Positions 34,713 to 43,321 of a stretch of DNA of 64,000 nucleotides are shown one piece after another. A program made the translations under genes and the position numbers. The first letter of the stretch is position 1. Each line of letters starts with the position of its first letter. Source of the stretch: Mucilaginibacter phenanthrenivorans (GTDB lineage Bacteria; Bacteroidota; Bacteroidia; Sphingobacteriales; Sphingobacteriaceae); the NCBI RefSeq assembly GCF_024721155.1, contig NZ_JAHVAP010000010.1, positions 248,001-312,000 on the forward strand, given 5' to 3'. The notes under the pieces were generated by a model that searched no databases, had not been told where the DNA came from, and was given only the letters and a program-made list of their open reading frames with translations.

Positions 34713-36812
34713 TTAATTAGATACAGTGCTAAACGAAATGTTACGTTTCAGGATCTTATAATTTGTGTTTTTGTTTCCTGCCGCACTTTTCAAACGGTCA
34801 ATGTAGGCGTCGCAGTTACTACCGTCAGCTATAAATGTTTGATAATCAAAAGTATTATTAATGACGGCTAATGTCGTATGTGGATTGCCTGTTATGTAAA
34901 TATAATTAGTTTTTATTTTCTCAGCAAGATTTTCCACCTCAGGCTGGCTGTTTAAGATAAACATGCGAAGGTTTAAAAACTGGATCAATCCGCCCTGCTT
35001 CATTATCCACGGCGTTTTAATATTCTGATTAACGGCAAGTAAGCGGCTATGGCTAACCTGGCAACTATCCAAATAGGGTTGTATGGAATATCTGTAAGTC
35101 TTGTCGGTATCCTTTAGATCAGTAAGTATAACGGCTTTACCTCCATCCTTAAAAATAATTGCTTTGTGCTTATTAACATTCAGGCAGGCAATATTGCTTA
35201 AGTGCTCCATGTCAATCCGCTTCAGGCTAATGCTGATACTTAAGATTAGTATTGCAGCAACACCAACTTTTAAAAATATCGTTGCTCTGTTGTACAAAAA
35301 ATAAAACAGGCAAATAATTATCGTATACAGCAACAGATACTCCGTGGTAGTTACCCATATTTTAGCTATGGATGCAAATGGGAGGTGCTCAATCCATGTT
35401 AGAAACCTGTTCATCACCAGGATGGTTTGTTCAAACACCCAGGCAATTGTTTTTGATACAAACGGTATTTGCGGCAGCAGCAGGTAAACGATGCCCGAAA
35501 GCATGATGATTTCTGTAGGGATAATGATGAACAGATTGCTTACCAAAAAGTAGACCGGGAACTGGTGAAAGTAAAAAGCACTCAACGGGAAGGTGATAAC
35601 CTGCGCGGCTATAGAAATCGAACAGGCTTTCCACAACTTATCAGCCCATTTGTTTTGAAGATCGAGCCACTGGTACACCATAGGCTGAAATACGATCAAC
35701 CCGAAAACTGCAAGGTAGGAGAGCTGAAAGCCAACGTCAACAATATAAAGCGGATTGTACAGTAACAGCCCAAAGGCTGATAACGCAAGGATATTTAATG
35801 TGTTGATATAGCGATTATAAGTTTTTCCGATCACCACCATGCTGATCATCACAGCCGCCCGGCAAACCGCCGGCGAAAAACCTGTAAGGAGCGAATAATA
35901 CCAGATAACAGCTATTATAATGATGGCTTTGATCAGCCGGCCATATTTAAACCTGTTTAAAAAGCCAAGCGCAAAGGATAAGAATATATAAAATACAGCT
36001 ACGTGTGCACCAGAAACAGACAGCACATGCACTGTCCCGGTTTTGGAATAAGCCTGTAAAATATCATTGCTTAAATCGGCCTTATAGCCAAGTACCAGGG
36101 TTGAGGCTACTGCAATAGCGTTGGTATCACGCATATTGCGTTTTAGCTTCGCGATGAAGTATTGCCTTAAATGCAGGGAATAGCTGATAACCGGGTTGCC
36201 ATTTCCGCTTGATACTACGTTATATTGCTTGGGAAACAAAAACTCCTGGTAGTAAATATTCTGATTAGCCAGGTATCGTTTATAATTAAACTCAGCCGGG
36301 TTAAATGGTTGGTTTACAATGGTATATTTTGTCGGAATAATTAATTCGTCGCCATAATACAAATGACTTGCAGTATCCTTAAGCGTAACAAGCAAGGTGC
36401 CGCTGGATGAAGTTGTTTTGTTGTTACTCACCGTTGCCTCAACATCCGCTGTAAACCGTAACCAGCCGTTTTTAAGGATAGGTTCATTATTGATTTTCAC
36501 AACCAGTTGCTGTGCCTTTGCCCTTGAAAAATGATCCTTGTTGTTTGTCTCTTTATTTTGGATAACACGGATATAGCCGGAAGTAAATAGAATTGCTGCA
36601 ATCAATAGTCCGCCAAGCCATCGGGATTTATATAGCTTTAATTTGCTGTAGGTTATATTAAAAACGATAAAGAAAAGAGTGAAAATAACAAACGCGGCAA
36701 TAAACCAATTAAAGCTAATTGCCGGATGTAAATTAATAGCAAAGCCAATACCGGCGATAAAGGGAAGTAAGTAGATAAGGAAGGGGATCTCACCCTTGTG
36801 GCTGGCTATCAT
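34713..36812 (-). CDS. comEC: ComEC/Rec2-type competence channel protein
   Basis: 699 residues. Several N-terminal hydrophobic helices, a DUF4131 soluble part (~90-220) and the Competence domain ('TGTVHVLSVSGAHVAVFYIFLS', 'LLTGFSPAVCRAAVMISMVV', 'DVGFQLSYLAVFGLI') at ~230-500. The C-terminal ~150 residues lack the metal-binding HXHXDH motif of a full metallo-beta-lactamase domain. It forms the inner-membrane channel for transforming DNA. Downstream of merR on the same strand. Confidence 0.9.
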   Translation of the reverse strand: MIASHKGEIPFLIYLLPFIAGIGFAINLHPAISFNWFIAAFVIFTLFFIVFNITYSKLKLYKSRWLGGLLIAAILFTSGYIRVIQNKETNNKDHFSRAKAQQLVVKINNEPILKNGWLRFTADVEATVSNNKTTSSSGTLLVTLKDTASHLYYGDELIIPTKYTIVNQPFNPAEFNYKRYLANQNIYYQEFLFPKQYNVVSSGNGNPVISYSLHLRQYFIAKLKRNMRDTNAIAVASTLVLGYKADLSNDILQAYSKTGTVHVLSVSGAHVAVFYIFLSFALGFLNRFKYGRLIKAIIIIAVIWYYSLLTGFSPAVCRAAVMISMVVIGKTYNRYINTLNILALSAFGLLLYNPLYIVDVGFQLSYLAVFGLIVFQPMVYQWLDLQNKWADKLWKACSISIAAQVITFPLSAFYFHQFPVYFLVSNLFIIIPTEIIMLSGIVYLLLPQIPFVSKTIAWVFEQTILVMNRFLTWIEHLPFASIAKIWVTTTEYLLLYTIIICLFYFLYNRATIFLKVGVAAILILSISISLKRIDMEHLSNIACLNVNKHKAIIFKDGGKAVILTDLKDTDKTYRYSIQPYLDSCQVSHSRLLAVNQNIKTPWIMKQGGLIQFLNLRMFILNSQPEVENLAEKIKTNYIYITGNPHTTLAVINNTFDYQTFIADGSNCDAYIDRLKSAAGNKNTNYKILKRNISFSTVSN

Positions 36813-36844
36813 ATTTGGAATAAAGATAGCAGTTCAATCAATAA

Positions 36845-37180
36845 TTACAATTGGTCACGTACCTCAATCAGGAATTTTTTCAGGCTTTCCAATGAGCTGA
36901 TCACGCGATGGCTGTCCTTGGTATCGGCCATATTATTTTTTAGATATTCTTTTGCCCCGTTGAGGGTATAGCCTTTATCTCGGATGAGACTAAAGATGAT
37001 CTTCAGATTTTCGATGTCCTCGGGGGTAAAGTAACGGTTGCCTTTTTTATTTTTTTTAGGCTGCAAAACGTCAAACTCCTTTTCGTAAAATCTTATAAGC
37101 GATTGGTTTACGTCGAAAAGGATGGCTACCTCACCCATGGTGTAGTACATCTTGCTGATTTCCCGTTCTTTATATGGCAT
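36845..37180 (-). CDS. MerR-family transcriptional regulator
   Basis: 111 residues. 'YYTMGEVAILFDVNQSLIRFYEKEFDVLQPKKNKKGNRYFTPEDIENL' is the winged-helix DNA-binding domain of MerR proteins; the rest is a short dimerisation helix, with no Cys cluster for metal sensing. The ATG at 37180 is preferred over 37186, because an exact -7 box (TACATTTG, minus 37191-37184) covers the earlier codon and ends 3 bases before this one. A common Bacteroidota stand-alone MerR; target unknown. Confidence 0.85.
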   Translation of the reverse strand: MPYKEREISKMYYTMGEVAILFDVNQSLIRFYEKEFDVLQPKKNKKGNRYFTPEDIENLKIIFSLIRDKGYTLNGAKEYLKNNMADTKDSHRVISSLESLKKFLIEVRDQL

Positions 37181-37183
37181 ATG

Positions 37184-37191
37184 CAAATGTA
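37184..37191 (-). promoter_or_regulatory. -7 promoter box of merR-type gene
   Basis: Minus-strand TACATTTG, exact match, 3 bases before the ATG at 37180. Confidence 0.6.
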
Positions 37192-37202
37192 ATTGTTTAA
37201 TT

Positions 37203-37236
37203 GGAATTTCGGAATTCGGATGTTCGATTTCGGAAT
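37203..37236. repeat. Family-H repeat
   Basis: GGAATTTCGGAATTCGGATG continuing TTCGATTTCGGAAT. The reverse complement matches 19558-19590 at nearly every base. Ends 5 bases before the toxin stop codon (37241). Confidence 0.7.
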
Positions 37237-37240
37237 TAAA

Positions 37241-37531
37241 TCAGAAATATTTTGGACTGCGACTGGTATGAAAAATAGATGTAACGTAAACTACGCGATT
37301 TATTTCGTCAATCCAGTAAATGATAAGAAAAGGAAATTTGTTTAATGACGCAGCCCGCAGTTCTTCCGAATACCTTATCTGAAATAGGTACGGATTGTTT
37401 TCTATTAAAGTTAGATAATACTTGATCTCTTTATAAAACCTATTACCTAATGACGTTAATTGTTCTTCGTACCAATCATAAGCATTGGCTAATTCTTTTT
37501 CAGCTTCAGTTAGTAATTCAACTTCAAACAC
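37241..37531 (-). CDS. RelE/ParE-family toxin
   Basis: 96 residues. 'VELLTEAEKELANAYDWYEEQLTSLGNRFYKEI' and 'PYLFQIRYSEELRAASLNKFPFLIIYWIDEINRVVYVTSIFHTSR' are the ParE/RelE fold with its typical final strand. Toxins of this family cleave mRNA in ribosomes or poison gyrase; which one is not clear here. It overlaps the antitoxin gene by 8 bases, the standard antitoxin-first layout. Confidence 0.85.
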   Translation of the reverse strand: MFEVELLTEAEKELANAYDWYEEQLTSLGNRFYKEIKYYLTLIENNPYLFQIRYSEELRAASLNKFPFLIIYWIDEINRVVYVTSIFHTSRSPKYF

Positions 37532-37742
37532 CTTCGTATCTCGTTTTTATTTCATTCCATGGACGAGATGTTGTTTTGCCAGCAAGAAAATCAGCTTTAC
37601 GTCGAACCATTTCTTTTACCTGATCATCAGTTAAAATATAATCGTCACTCTCACTTCTATAGTGATAACTCAAACTGTCTAAAAAAGCAATTAATACTTT
37701 TTTTTCCTGATCGCTTTGAATATCAATTTTCAAGGTTTCCAT
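37524..37742 (-). CDS. Antitoxin of the RelE/ParE module
   Basis: 72 residues from the ATG at 37742. N-terminal part 'LKIDIQSDQEKKVLIAFLDSL', then 'YILTDDQVKEMVRRKADFLAGKTTSRPW', a helical segment with the Arg/Lys-rich C-terminus usual for wrapping a ParE toxin. The upstream codon at 37748 lies inside an exact -7 box that ends 3 bases before 37742. Precedes and overlaps the toxin. Confidence 0.8.
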   Translation of the reverse strand: METLKIDIQSDQEKKVLIAFLDSLSYHYRSESDDYILTDDQVKEMVRRKADFLAGKTTSRPWNEIKTRYEGV

Positions 37743-37745
37743 AAA

Positions 37746-37753
37746 CAAATTTA
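37746..37753 (-). promoter_or_regulatory. -7 promoter box of the toxin-antitoxin operon
   Basis: Minus-strand TAAATTTG, exact match, 3 bases before the antitoxin ATG at 37742. Confidence 0.6.
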
Positions 37754-37801
37754 ATCTTTATCCGCTCAATTTACAATATGGTGCCTATTTTATCCCGCGC
37801 C

Positions 37802-37836
37802 ATCATGAAATCTTTAAATCCTTTAATCATGGTTCA
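37802..37836. repeat. Family-K repeat in front of alaS
   Basis: ATCATGAAATCTTTAAATCC followed by TTTAATCATGGTTCA; nearly identical to the reverse strand of 19486-19524. Lies 20 bases before the alaS -7 box. Confidence 0.65.
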
Positions 37837-37856
37837 GACAATTTCGGACTAATAAT

Positions 37857-37864
37857 TACCTTTG
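37857..37864 (+). promoter_or_regulatory. -7 promoter box of alaS
   Basis: TACCTTTG, exact match, 5 bases before the alaS ATG. Preceded by CAGACAATTTCGGACTAA, similar to the sequence upstream of argS. Confidence 0.6.
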
Positions 37865-37869
37865 CACTC

Positions 37870-40713
37870 ATGACAGCTACTCAAATTCGTCAGGCTTTTC
37901 TTGATTTTTTTGCATCAAAGGGGCACACCATCGTTCCTTCGGCGCCTATTGTTATTAAAAACGACCCTACGCTGATGTTCACCAACGCGGGGATGAACCA
38001 GTTTAAATCGCTTTTTTTGGGCGAGGAAGCTCCTAAGTTTCCGCGTGTGGCCGATACGCAGCGGTGTTTGCGGGTATCCGGCAAGCACAACGATTTGGAA
38101 GAAGTAGGTATAGATACCTATCACCATACCATGTTCGAGATGCTGGGTAACTGGAGTTTTGGCGACTACTTTAAAAAGGAAGCCATTGCCTGGAGCTGGG
38201 AACTGCTGACTGATGTTTATGGAATAGACAAGAACCGCCTGTACGTTACCTACTTTGAGGGTGACGAAAAAGAAGGCCTGGAAAAAGATACCGAGACTTA
38301 CGATTTCTGGAAAGCTTATGTTGATGAAGCAAACATCCTCCCAGGAAACAAGAAGGATAATTTTTGGGAAATGGGTGAGACCGGCCCATGCGGACCTTGT
38401 TCTGAAGTTCACTATGATAACCGCCCGGATAGCGAACGCGCTTTAGTTAATGGTGCAACCCTTGTAAATGCCGATCACGACCAGGTGATTGAGATCTGGA
38501 ATAACGTATTCATGCAGTTCAACAGGCTGAAGGGCGGCTCGTTACAAACATTGCCTGCTAAGCATGTGGATACGGGGATGGGCTTTGAACGATTAGTTAG
38601 GGTGCTGCAGGGAAAGACATCGAATTATGATTCGGATGTTTTTCAACCGATGATCAGTTTTATTGCTGAAAAAAGCGGCAAACAATATAATAGCGCTGCC
38701 AAACCGGGCGAAGAAGGCTGGAACGAGGCGGTTGCAATGCGTGTACTGGCAGACCATATCCGTGCCATTAGTTTTGCAATTGCCGACGGACAGCTGCCAT
38801 CAAATAATAAAGCCGGCTATGTGATCCGTCGTATTTTACGCAGAGCGGTTAGATACAGCTATCAATATTTAGGTTTTAAGGAGCCGTTTTTAAACCAGTT
38901 GGTGCCGTTACTGGCAGAGCAGTTTAAAGGTGTGTTTGATAATTTGTACGACCAGAAGGATTTTGTGCAGAAGGTGATTTTGGAGGAGGAGATCAGCTTT
39001 TTGAGGACATTGGAAAAGGGAATCAGACTTTTTAACTATGAGCGTGAGCTAATGGAGAAGTTTAAACTCAAAATAGATACATACCACTCCGGCATTGAAT
39101 GGGATCGGGCAAGTGTCACATCCTCCACAATACAATTTTTAAAAAGCACTTTTTCTTCGGATTCAAAACAAGCCTATAGTGATACTGAATTAGAAAGAAT
39201 TAATGAGTTTAGCCGAAATTCTGACACTGATGATTTATTCTTTGAGAGGCTTAATGGTTTTTTAAAAACTATTAGAGGTAGTGTCGCTTTTGAATTATAT
39301 GATACGTATGGGTTCCCTATAGATCTAATCGAGTTATTAGCAACGGAGCAGGGTTGGACGGTTGATATAAATGGCTTCGAAAAAGCTTTGCAGGAACAAA
39401 AGACCCGTTCACGCGCCGCTGGTACTATCGATACCGGCGATTGGGTAGTCCTAAAAGAAGACGACTCTGTTGAATTCACCGGCTACGACGAAACTGAAAG
39501 TGTTGCCCATATTGTAAAATACCGCAAGGTAAAAGCCAAAGGAACGGAGCAATACCAGATCGTACTGGATAAAACACCGTTCTATGCTGAAAGCGGCGGA
39601 CAGGTGGGTGATAAGGGTGAATTGGTCTTCCCGGATGGCGAGATCATTTACGTAACCGATACCAAGAAGGAGAACGGCCTGATCGTTCATTTTACGGATA
39701 AATTGCCGGAGGATCTGGACGATGCTTTAACAGCCATTGTTGATCCTGCTTTGCGCAATCGCACCAATAGTAACCACAGTGCTACGCATTTATTGCATGC
39801 GGCAATGAAGCAGGTATTGGGCTCGCATGTAAATCAAAAGGGTTCATTAGTGAATCCCGATTATTTACGTTTCGACTTTTCGCACTTTGCTAAAGTAACC
39901 GATGATGAGCTGGCGCAGATAGAAGCGATAGTAAATCAAAAAGTACGTGAAAATATCCCGCTTAAAGAGGAGCGGAGCGTTGTTTATGCCGAGGCGATCA
40001 ACATGGGTGTAACTGCGTTATTCGGTGAAAAATACGGTGAGTATGTGCGGGTGATCACATTCGACGACGAATTCAGCAAGGAGCTTTGTGGCGGTACACA
40101 CGTTAAGGCTACCGGGCAGATCGGTTTTTTCAAAATTGTAAGTGAAAGCGCGGTTGCTGCCGGGGTCCGTCGTATTGAGGCCATTACCGGTGTGGGCGCT
40201 GAAGATTACATCATTGGACAAAATAAGCTGGTTCAGCAGTTAAAGGAACTTTTGAAAAATCCGAAGGATATCTCAAAAAGCGTAGAAAGCTTATTGGATG
40301 AAAACTCGAAGCTGAAAAAAGAGATCGAGAAATCGGTATTGGAGAAATCAGCAGGTTTGAAAAATGAGCTGGCTCAAAAAGCCGAACAGATAGGCGGCGT
40401 TAATTTCATCGCCCAAAAAGTTCAACTACCGAACGCTGATGCCATTAAAAACTTAGCTTACCAGTTGAAGGATATCGTATCAGACCTGTTCCTGGTATTA
40501 GCTGCTGATATAGACGGCAAACCATCATTAACTGTGATGATCGCAGAAAATCTTGTTAAAGAAAAAGGCCTGAACGCCGGAACTATAGTAAGAGAGCTGG
40601 CCAAAGAAATAAAAGGCGGCGGCGGTGGTCAGCCATTTTTTGCGACTGCAGGAGGGAGCGATATCAGCGGATTGGAAAAGGCATTGGAAAAGGCGAAGAG
40701 TTTTTTAGCATAA
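37870..40713 (+). CDS. alaS: Alanyl-tRNA synthetase with a ~65-residue insertion
   Basis: 947 residues, against ~870-880 usual. The catalytic class II domain (~1-385) has 'FTNAGMNQFKSLFLG', 'RVADTQRCLRVSGKHNDLEEVG' and 'TGMGFERL'. The editing domain has 'NHSATHLLHAAMKQVLG' and 'CGGTHV' (zinc ligands). The C-Ala domain ends 'KGGGGGQPFFATAGG'. Between 'FLRTLEKGIRL' (ends ~387) and 'AFELYDTYGFPIDL' (from 473) there are ~85 residues where other AlaRS have ~20; the extra part (~388-470) is AT-rich and unlike its surroundings. It charges tRNA-Ala and clears Ser/Gly-tRNA-Ala. Confidence 0.96.
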   Translation: MTATQIRQAFLDFFASKGHTIVPSAPIVIKNDPTLMFTNAGMNQFKSLFLGEEAPKFPRVADTQRCLRVSGKHNDLEEVGIDTYHHTMFEMLGNWSFGDYFKKEAIAWSWELLTDVYGIDKNRLYVTYFEGDEKEGLEKDTETYDFWKAYVDEANILPGNKKDNFWEMGETGPCGPCSEVHYDNRPDSERALVNGATLVNADHDQVIEIWNNVFMQFNRLKGGSLQTLPAKHVDTGMGFERLVRVLQGKTSNYDSDVFQPMISFIAEKSGKQYNSAAKPGEEGWNEAVAMRVLADHIRAISFAIADGQLPSNNKAGYVIRRILRRAVRYSYQYLGFKEPFLNQLVPLLAEQFKGVFDNLYDQKDFVQKVILEEEISFLRTLEKGIRLFNYERELMEKFKLKIDTYHSGIEWDRASVTSSTIQFLKSTFSSDSKQAYSDTELERINEFSRNSDTDDLFFERLNGFLKTIRGSVAFELYDTYGFPIDLIELLATEQGWTVDINGFEKALQEQKTRSRAAGTIDTGDWVVLKEDDSVEFTGYDETESVAHIVKYRKVKAKGTEQYQIVLDKTPFYAESGGQVGDKGELVFPDGEIIYVTDTKKENGLIVHFTDKLPEDLDDALTAIVDPALRNRTNSNHSATHLLHAAMKQVLGSHVNQKGSLVNPDYLRFDFSHFAKVTDDELAQIEAIVNQKVRENIPLKEERSVVYAEAINMGVTALFGEKYGEYVRVITFDDEFSKELCGGTHVKATGQIGFFKIVSESAVAAGVRRIEAITGVGAEDYIIGQNKLVQQLKELLKNPKDISKSVESLLDENSKLKKEIEKSVLEKSAGLKNELAQKAEQIGGVNFIAQKVQLPNADAIKNLAYQLKDIVSDLFLVLAADIDGKPSLTVMIAENLVKEKGLNAGTIVRELAKEIKGGGGGQPFFATAGGSDISGLEKALEKAKSFLA

Positions 40714-41019
40714 CCTGGAGTTATATATAAACAAGAAAACCGCCCATAAGGCGGTTTTCTTGTTATACTAAATTACTGACTAACGCGAGTTTTAATTATC
40801 TATAAAACTGAAACATGTTGATTATAAATAGATTACATCGATATGTTTTTAAATATAAATCTTAAAAACGCTCATTGTCAAATATTTACACTTGCTTATT
40901 GTTGGTGTAAAATGTAATAACCTTATAATGAGTATGTTTCATAGTGTTCCGGGTGTTCCATGTGTAAAAATGGAACGCTTTCCCGGCGCGAGTGACTGAT
41001 TACTTTGAACTCTCGATAA
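40714..41019. other. 306-base gap between alaS and the Gly/His-rich gene
   Basis: It holds the alaS terminator (40730-40764) and a 7-base dyad GTTCCAT/ATGGAAC at 40955-40976, which may end the minus-strand gene. The rest is AT-rich and shows no reading frame or repeat that I can support. Confidence 0.5.
40730..40764 (+). terminator. Terminator of alaS
   Basis: AACAAGAAAACCGCC, loop CATAA, GGCGGTTTTCTTGTT: a 15-base perfect stem 16 bases after the alaS stop. Confidence 0.88.
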
Positions 41020-41628
41020 TTAATGATGTCCGTGCTCGCCGCCGTGGCCACCGCCACCATGATCACCACCACCGCCGTGACCGCGATCTCCACCGCCATG
41101 ACCATGATCACCACCACCTTGCGGGCGTCCGCCACCATGTCCGTGATCGCCGCCGCCGTGAAACTGTCCTCTATTGTGGTCAAATCCATGTTGTCTTTCA
41201 CCATAATGGTTTCCATTGTCGTGATGAGGTGCATATCTTGCACGGTAACGATCACGCATGATTCCACCGCCTCCATGACCCGTGTACCTGCCATAACTTA
41301 CACGGTCGTGAGAAAAATACCGGTAAGGGTGCGGCCTGTAAACGGCCACTTTGTAACCTGTACGGATATCGTATGAGGCGTAACGCGGAGGCAATGAGGC
41401 TCTGAAAACCCATCTGCCGCCATCCATATAAACATATTGATGTGTAGGGACATAATAATAACCTTCTACATCCGGTAGGTAATAATAATTTGCGTCTGAA
41501 TAATCGGCAGGCGGCGTCCAGGTGTTAACCCCAACGCTTAAGCCAACGCTAACCTGCGCTTTTGTTTCGGCACTGCTTATTGCAATTATGAAAGCTGCTG
41601 CAAGTAAGTTTAAAATGATTTTTTTCAT
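41020..41628 (-). CDS. Secreted protein with Gly/His-rich repeat tail
   Basis: 202 residues from the ATG at 41628, which opens a signal peptide ('ILNLLAAAFIIAISSAETKA'). The middle part is Tyr/Arg/Pro-rich ('YYYLPDVEGYYYVPTHQYVYMDGGRWV', 'YRPHPYRYFSHDRVSYGRY'), as in Bacteroidota WXXGXW-like surface proteins. The last ~75 residues are tandem GGGDHGHGGG-type repeats ending GEHGHH, a likely metal-binding tail. The frame further upstream is not needed. Function unknown. Confidence 0.75.
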   Translation of the reverse strand: MKKIILNLLAAAFIIAISSAETKAQVSVGLSVGVNTWTPPADYSDANYYYLPDVEGYYYVPTHQYVYMDGGRWVFRASLPPRYASYDIRTGYKVAVYRPHPYRYFSHDRVSYGRYTGHGGGGIMRDRYRARYAPHHDNGNHYGERQHGFDHNRGQFHGGGDHGHGGGRPQGGGDHGHGGGDRGHGGGGDHGGGGHGGEHGHH

Positions 41629-41768
41629 GTTTAAGTATTTATTTGCACTGCATAAGCCAAAAGCCGTGCCGCGATGGTATTTTTTCGCATCTATATTCGC
41701 ATTCATCACTATTAACTTTATATTTGAACCCTAATAAGTGATAAAAACCATCGCCGCATTTTATTTAT

Positions 41769-43238
41769 ATGACAAGTATTACCGCCGGGATTAGTGACAA
41801 ATATGAATTGGTTGTCGGCTTAGAGGTTCATGCACAGTTATCAACTTTAAGCAAAATATTCTCGTCAGATTCAGCTGCCTTTGGCGGCGGACCGAACGAG
41901 CATATCAGCGCTATATCTCTAGGGCACCCCGGCACATTGCCAAGGCTTAATAAGAAAGCCGTTGAATATGCGGTAAAGATGGGTCTTGCCTGCAACTGCA
42001 CCATCAATCTCCGCAACACCTTTGCACGCAAAAATTATTTTTATGCCGATTTACCCAAAGGTTACCAGATAACCCAGGATCATATGCCGATATGCTTAGG
42101 CGGCTCTGTTTTGGTGCGATTAACAGATGGTTCAACAAAAAACATAGCCATCCATCATATCCACCTGGAAGAAGATGCCGGCAAAAGCATGCACGATCAG
42201 CACCACGCCGATTCGCTTATCGACCTGAACAGGGCAGGGGTGCCGCTTATTGAAATTGTTACTGAGCCCGATATGCGCAGCGCTGAAGAAGCAGGACAAT
42301 TTTTAACAGAGATCCGCAAGCTTGTCCGTTACCTTGATGTTTGCGATGGCAACATGGAGGAAGGCAGCCTGCGTTGCGATGCCAATATTTCTGTTCGATT
42401 AAAAGGCGCAACTGCTTATGGCAATCGGTGCGAGGTAAAGAACTTGAACTCAATCCGGAATGTGCAGCGAGCTATTGAGCATGAGTTTGAAAGGCAGATT
42501 AACGTTATTGAAGCAGGTGGTCACATCGATCAAAATACATTGAATTTTAATGCTGATACAGGTGAAACCTCTGTATTGCGTTCAAAGGAAATGGCCAACG
42601 ACTATCGTTATTTCCCTGAGCCTGACCTTACACCTTTGGCATTAACAAAGGAATACGTAAATACTATTCAAAGCGCCATGCCGGTATTGCCGAACGCTCT
42701 TTATGATAAATATACCGATCAATTAGGATTATCAGAGTATGATGCCGGGGTTATTACCGCAGATAAGGATGTCGCCTTATACTTTGAAGCGTTAATTGCT
42801 AATACTGAAAATTCAAAAGCCGCAGCAAATTGGCTGATGGGATCTGTAAAATCATATTTAAATGATAGCAACACATCTATAACAGACTTTAAACTTAAAC
42901 CTGAAACGCTGGCAGGACTGATAAAACTCGTTGATTCCGGTAAGGTAAATAACACGGTGGCGTCACAAAAACTATTCCCGGAGCTTGTTAAGAACAGCGA
43001 TAAAACCGCCGCAGGACTGGCAGCTGAACTCAACCTGTTGATTACCAGTGATAATAATGACGTGAGTCGCTTTATTCAGGATGCGATCGCGAAGTATCCA
43101 GACAAGGTAATAGAATACCAAAAGGGTAAAAAGGGCGTTTTGGGCCTGTTTATGGGTGAGATCATGAAAAGCTCGAAGGGTAAGATCGATCCGCAGAAAA
43201 CGAATCAACTTTTAATAAAGGAACTGGAAAGTAAATAG
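41769..43238 (+). CDS. gatB: Aspartyl/glutamyl-tRNA(Asn/Gln) amidotransferase subunit B
   Basis: 489 residues. 'YELVVGLEVHAQL', 'LGHPGTLPRLNKKAVEYAVKMGLA', 'FYADLPKGYQITQ', 'HLEEDAGKS' and 'DLNRAGVPLIEIVTEPDMRS' are the GatB/GatE kinase-like core that activates Glu-tRNA-Gln or Asp-tRNA-Asn; the C-terminal ~150 residues are the GatB/YqeY tail ('KKGVLGLFMGEIMK'). Subunits A and C are not in this window. Confidence 0.95.
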   Translation: MTSITAGISDKYELVVGLEVHAQLSTLSKIFSSDSAAFGGGPNEHISAISLGHPGTLPRLNKKAVEYAVKMGLACNCTINLRNTFARKNYFYADLPKGYQITQDHMPICLGGSVLVRLTDGSTKNIAIHHIHLEEDAGKSMHDQHHADSLIDLNRAGVPLIEIVTEPDMRSAEEAGQFLTEIRKLVRYLDVCDGNMEEGSLRCDANISVRLKGATAYGNRCEVKNLNSIRNVQRAIEHEFERQINVIEAGGHIDQNTLNFNADTGETSVLRSKEMANDYRYFPEPDLTPLALTKEYVNTIQSAMPVLPNALYDKYTDQLGLSEYDAGVITADKDVALYFEALIANTENSKAAANWLMGSVKSYLNDSNTSITDFKLKPETLAGLIKLVDSGKVNNTVASQKLFPELVKNSDKTAAGLAAELNLLITSDNNDVSRFIQDAIAKYPDKVIEYQKGKKGVLGLFMGEIMKSSKGKIDPQKTNQLLIKELESK

Positions 43239-43317
43239 ATATGAGATGTGAGACGTGAGATATGAGACCGAAATGGTTTTTATCTCAAATCTCACGTCTC
43301 ACATCTCAAATCTATAA
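43239..43317. repeat. Family-E inverted array (GAGACGTGAGAT units)
   Basis: ATGAGATGTGAGACGTGAGA against TCTCACGTCTCACATCTCAA, about 30 bases per arm, directly after the gatB stop. It contributes spurious N-terminal codons to the next reading frame. Confidence 0.8.
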
Positions 43318-43321
43318 AAGA

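Noticed and set aside
41023..41376. Plus- and minus-strand frames overlapping the Gly/His-rich gene
   Set aside because: They arise from the repetitive GGN/CAY codons read in other frames; the 202-residue minus frame alone has a signal peptide.
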